NCBI GenBank assembly: GCA_963971535.1
Contig: OZ020599.1
Location: 100,347,480 to 100,411,479, forward strand
Length of the DNA: 64,000 nucleotides
Reading direction: 5' to 3'
DNA from: Notolepis coatsorum
Taxonomy: Eukaryota; Chordata; Actinopteri; Aulopiformes; Paralepididae
The translations under genes were made by a program, and so were the position numbers. Of the stretch, positions 63,297 through 64,000 are shown piece by piece. Numbering within the stretch: position 1 is the stretch's first letter; the number at the start of each line of letters is the position of its first letter. The notes beneath the pieces are model-generated. The model was not told where the DNA came from. It was given only the letters and a program-made list of their open reading frames with translations, and searched no databases.

Positions 63297-63757
63297 TCTG
63301 CCATCAAACAACGGCAAAAGAGCTCTAAGTTGGTATTGCACTTTGTTTACATTACATATAGCTGAACATATATTATTTATACCATATAGCTAGTAACTTA
63401 TTATACTGTACATTTCTCCAGATCCGTCTTGATGTGTGGCCAACAATAACAACCCCCTGCCCCATCTCCACTCAGCTCTAATCCACAGCAGACCAAAACA
63501 AACTAACCCTTGCACTACCACACTACCAAATGGTTAACCCTTTCACTGCGACAATACAGATGGTTAACCCTTTCACAACCACTACAGATGGTTAACCTTT
63601 TCACAACCACACTACAGACTGTTAACCCTTTCAATACCACTACAGGCGGTTCTGTAGTGTGGTAGTGAAGGGGTTAAACAATGTGCAATACCAAGAAGAG
63701 TACTTTTGCCTAAAAGGTTGCCGTTTGTCGGCGTCACAGATTCTACCTTTAAACGAT
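63297..63757. mobile_element. MITE with ~70-bp inverted ends
   Basis: AGGTAGAATCTG, ACGGCAAAAG and TTGGTATTGCACTTTGTTTA at 63290-63352 are inverted at 63674-63757. TTTA/TTAA-like tetranucleotides flank the element. The interior holds a GGTTAACC minisatellite (63505-63680). Confidence 0.75.
63505..63680. repeat. GGTTAACC-type minisatellite inside MITE
   Basis: At least five blocks of ACCCTTTCAC...ACTACAGATGGTTA alternate with variants (CACTGCGACAATACAG). The last block is inverted (TGTAGTGTGGTAGTGAAGGG). Same family as the arrays at 15.3, 33.6 and 61.3 kb. Confidence 0.8.
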
Positions 63758-64000
63758 TGCTGTCCAAGCTGCATCTTGAGAAGACGGGCATCAACAGAAA
63801 AAATATATACAACTTCCGTGATACAAATTCAACATAAACACACTTTTAAAATGTTAGCATTTATTGCTTTATAATATGAATACTATGACGCAAGCTCAAG
63901 CATTCAATTTCCAGCAATTATTTCTTTTACAAAAGCAGTTGACACATTATTACAATTCCTACAAAATCTACTTTACAGAGGTGTGTAACTGTAAAAATCC

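Noticed and set aside
1..64000. Endogenous retrovirus or LTR retrotransposon
   Set aside because: No pair of long direct terminal repeats, primer-binding site, protease or integrase pattern was seen; the retroelements present are LINE, Penelope and DIRS types.

Overview
The window looks like repeat-dense intergenic and intronic DNA from a ray-finned (probably teleost) fish. It is eukaryotic: it has spliced exons with GT/AG borders, tRNA-derived SINEs, and Rex1-, L2- and CR1-type LINEs, Penelope, DIRS, hAT, Harbinger and MULE-like elements in combinations typical of fish. I see no intact host gene. Assignments come from reading translations and repeat structure by eye. No database search was possible, so clade names for LINEs are approximate.

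Layout. 0-5 kb: minisatellites, a LINE 3' end, a fold-back sequence, a Tx1/L1-like ORF1 fragment, a nearly complete Rex1-like LINE and a second inverted Rex1 fragment. 5-9 kb: a gag-like fragment, then a G-rich LINE of I/Nimb type with zinc-knuckle ORF1, endonuclease and RNase H whose reverse transcriptase has been deleted. 9-12.3 kb: a Penelope-like element with RT, GIY-YIG nuclease and a hammerhead-like 3' region. 12.3-14.1 kb: a decayed hAT transposase. 14.8-18.4 kb: a Myb/trihelix-like exon, one frameshifted KIFC1 exon, and an HMGXB3-like transposon-type coding region. 18.7-25 kb: SINE, L2 3' end inside a minisatellite, PIF/Harbinger transposase with introns still visible, a Penelope-type palindrome, and an L2 RT split by a MULE-like element with a 9-bp target duplication. 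25-31.7 kb: a spliced repeat of unknown type, a proline-rich VNTR and a nearly full-length CR1/L2-supergroup LINE with a 2A-like motif. 31.7-37 kb: three hAT elements with perfect 8-bp target duplications.

35.9-40.1 kb (minus strand) holds pieces of a TRIM-type gene: a RING/B-box exon, a 27-bp exon and a PRY-SPRY exon, with a frameshift and an internal stop. 45.0-53.1 kb is a DIRS-type element with inverted terminal repeats, an internal complementary region and a gag-like ORF, but no visible RT or recombinase. It has been entered by a Rex1 copy, which was entered by a hAT, which was entered by a LINE. 54.1-54.3 kb (minus) is the first exon of a GCAP2-like photoreceptor calcium sensor, and 56.35-56.44 kb (minus) is an unassigned exon. 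57-64 kb is a nest of hAT, SINE, L2 and palindromic MITEs.

The elements do not form a pathway. What ties the window together is the insertion history, which can be read from target duplications, and the three host gene remnants (KIFC1, TRIM, GCAP2). Their human counterparts all lie on or near chromosome 6p21-22. This suggests, but does not prove, an ancestral MHC-linked block that has decayed here or been copied in pieces.
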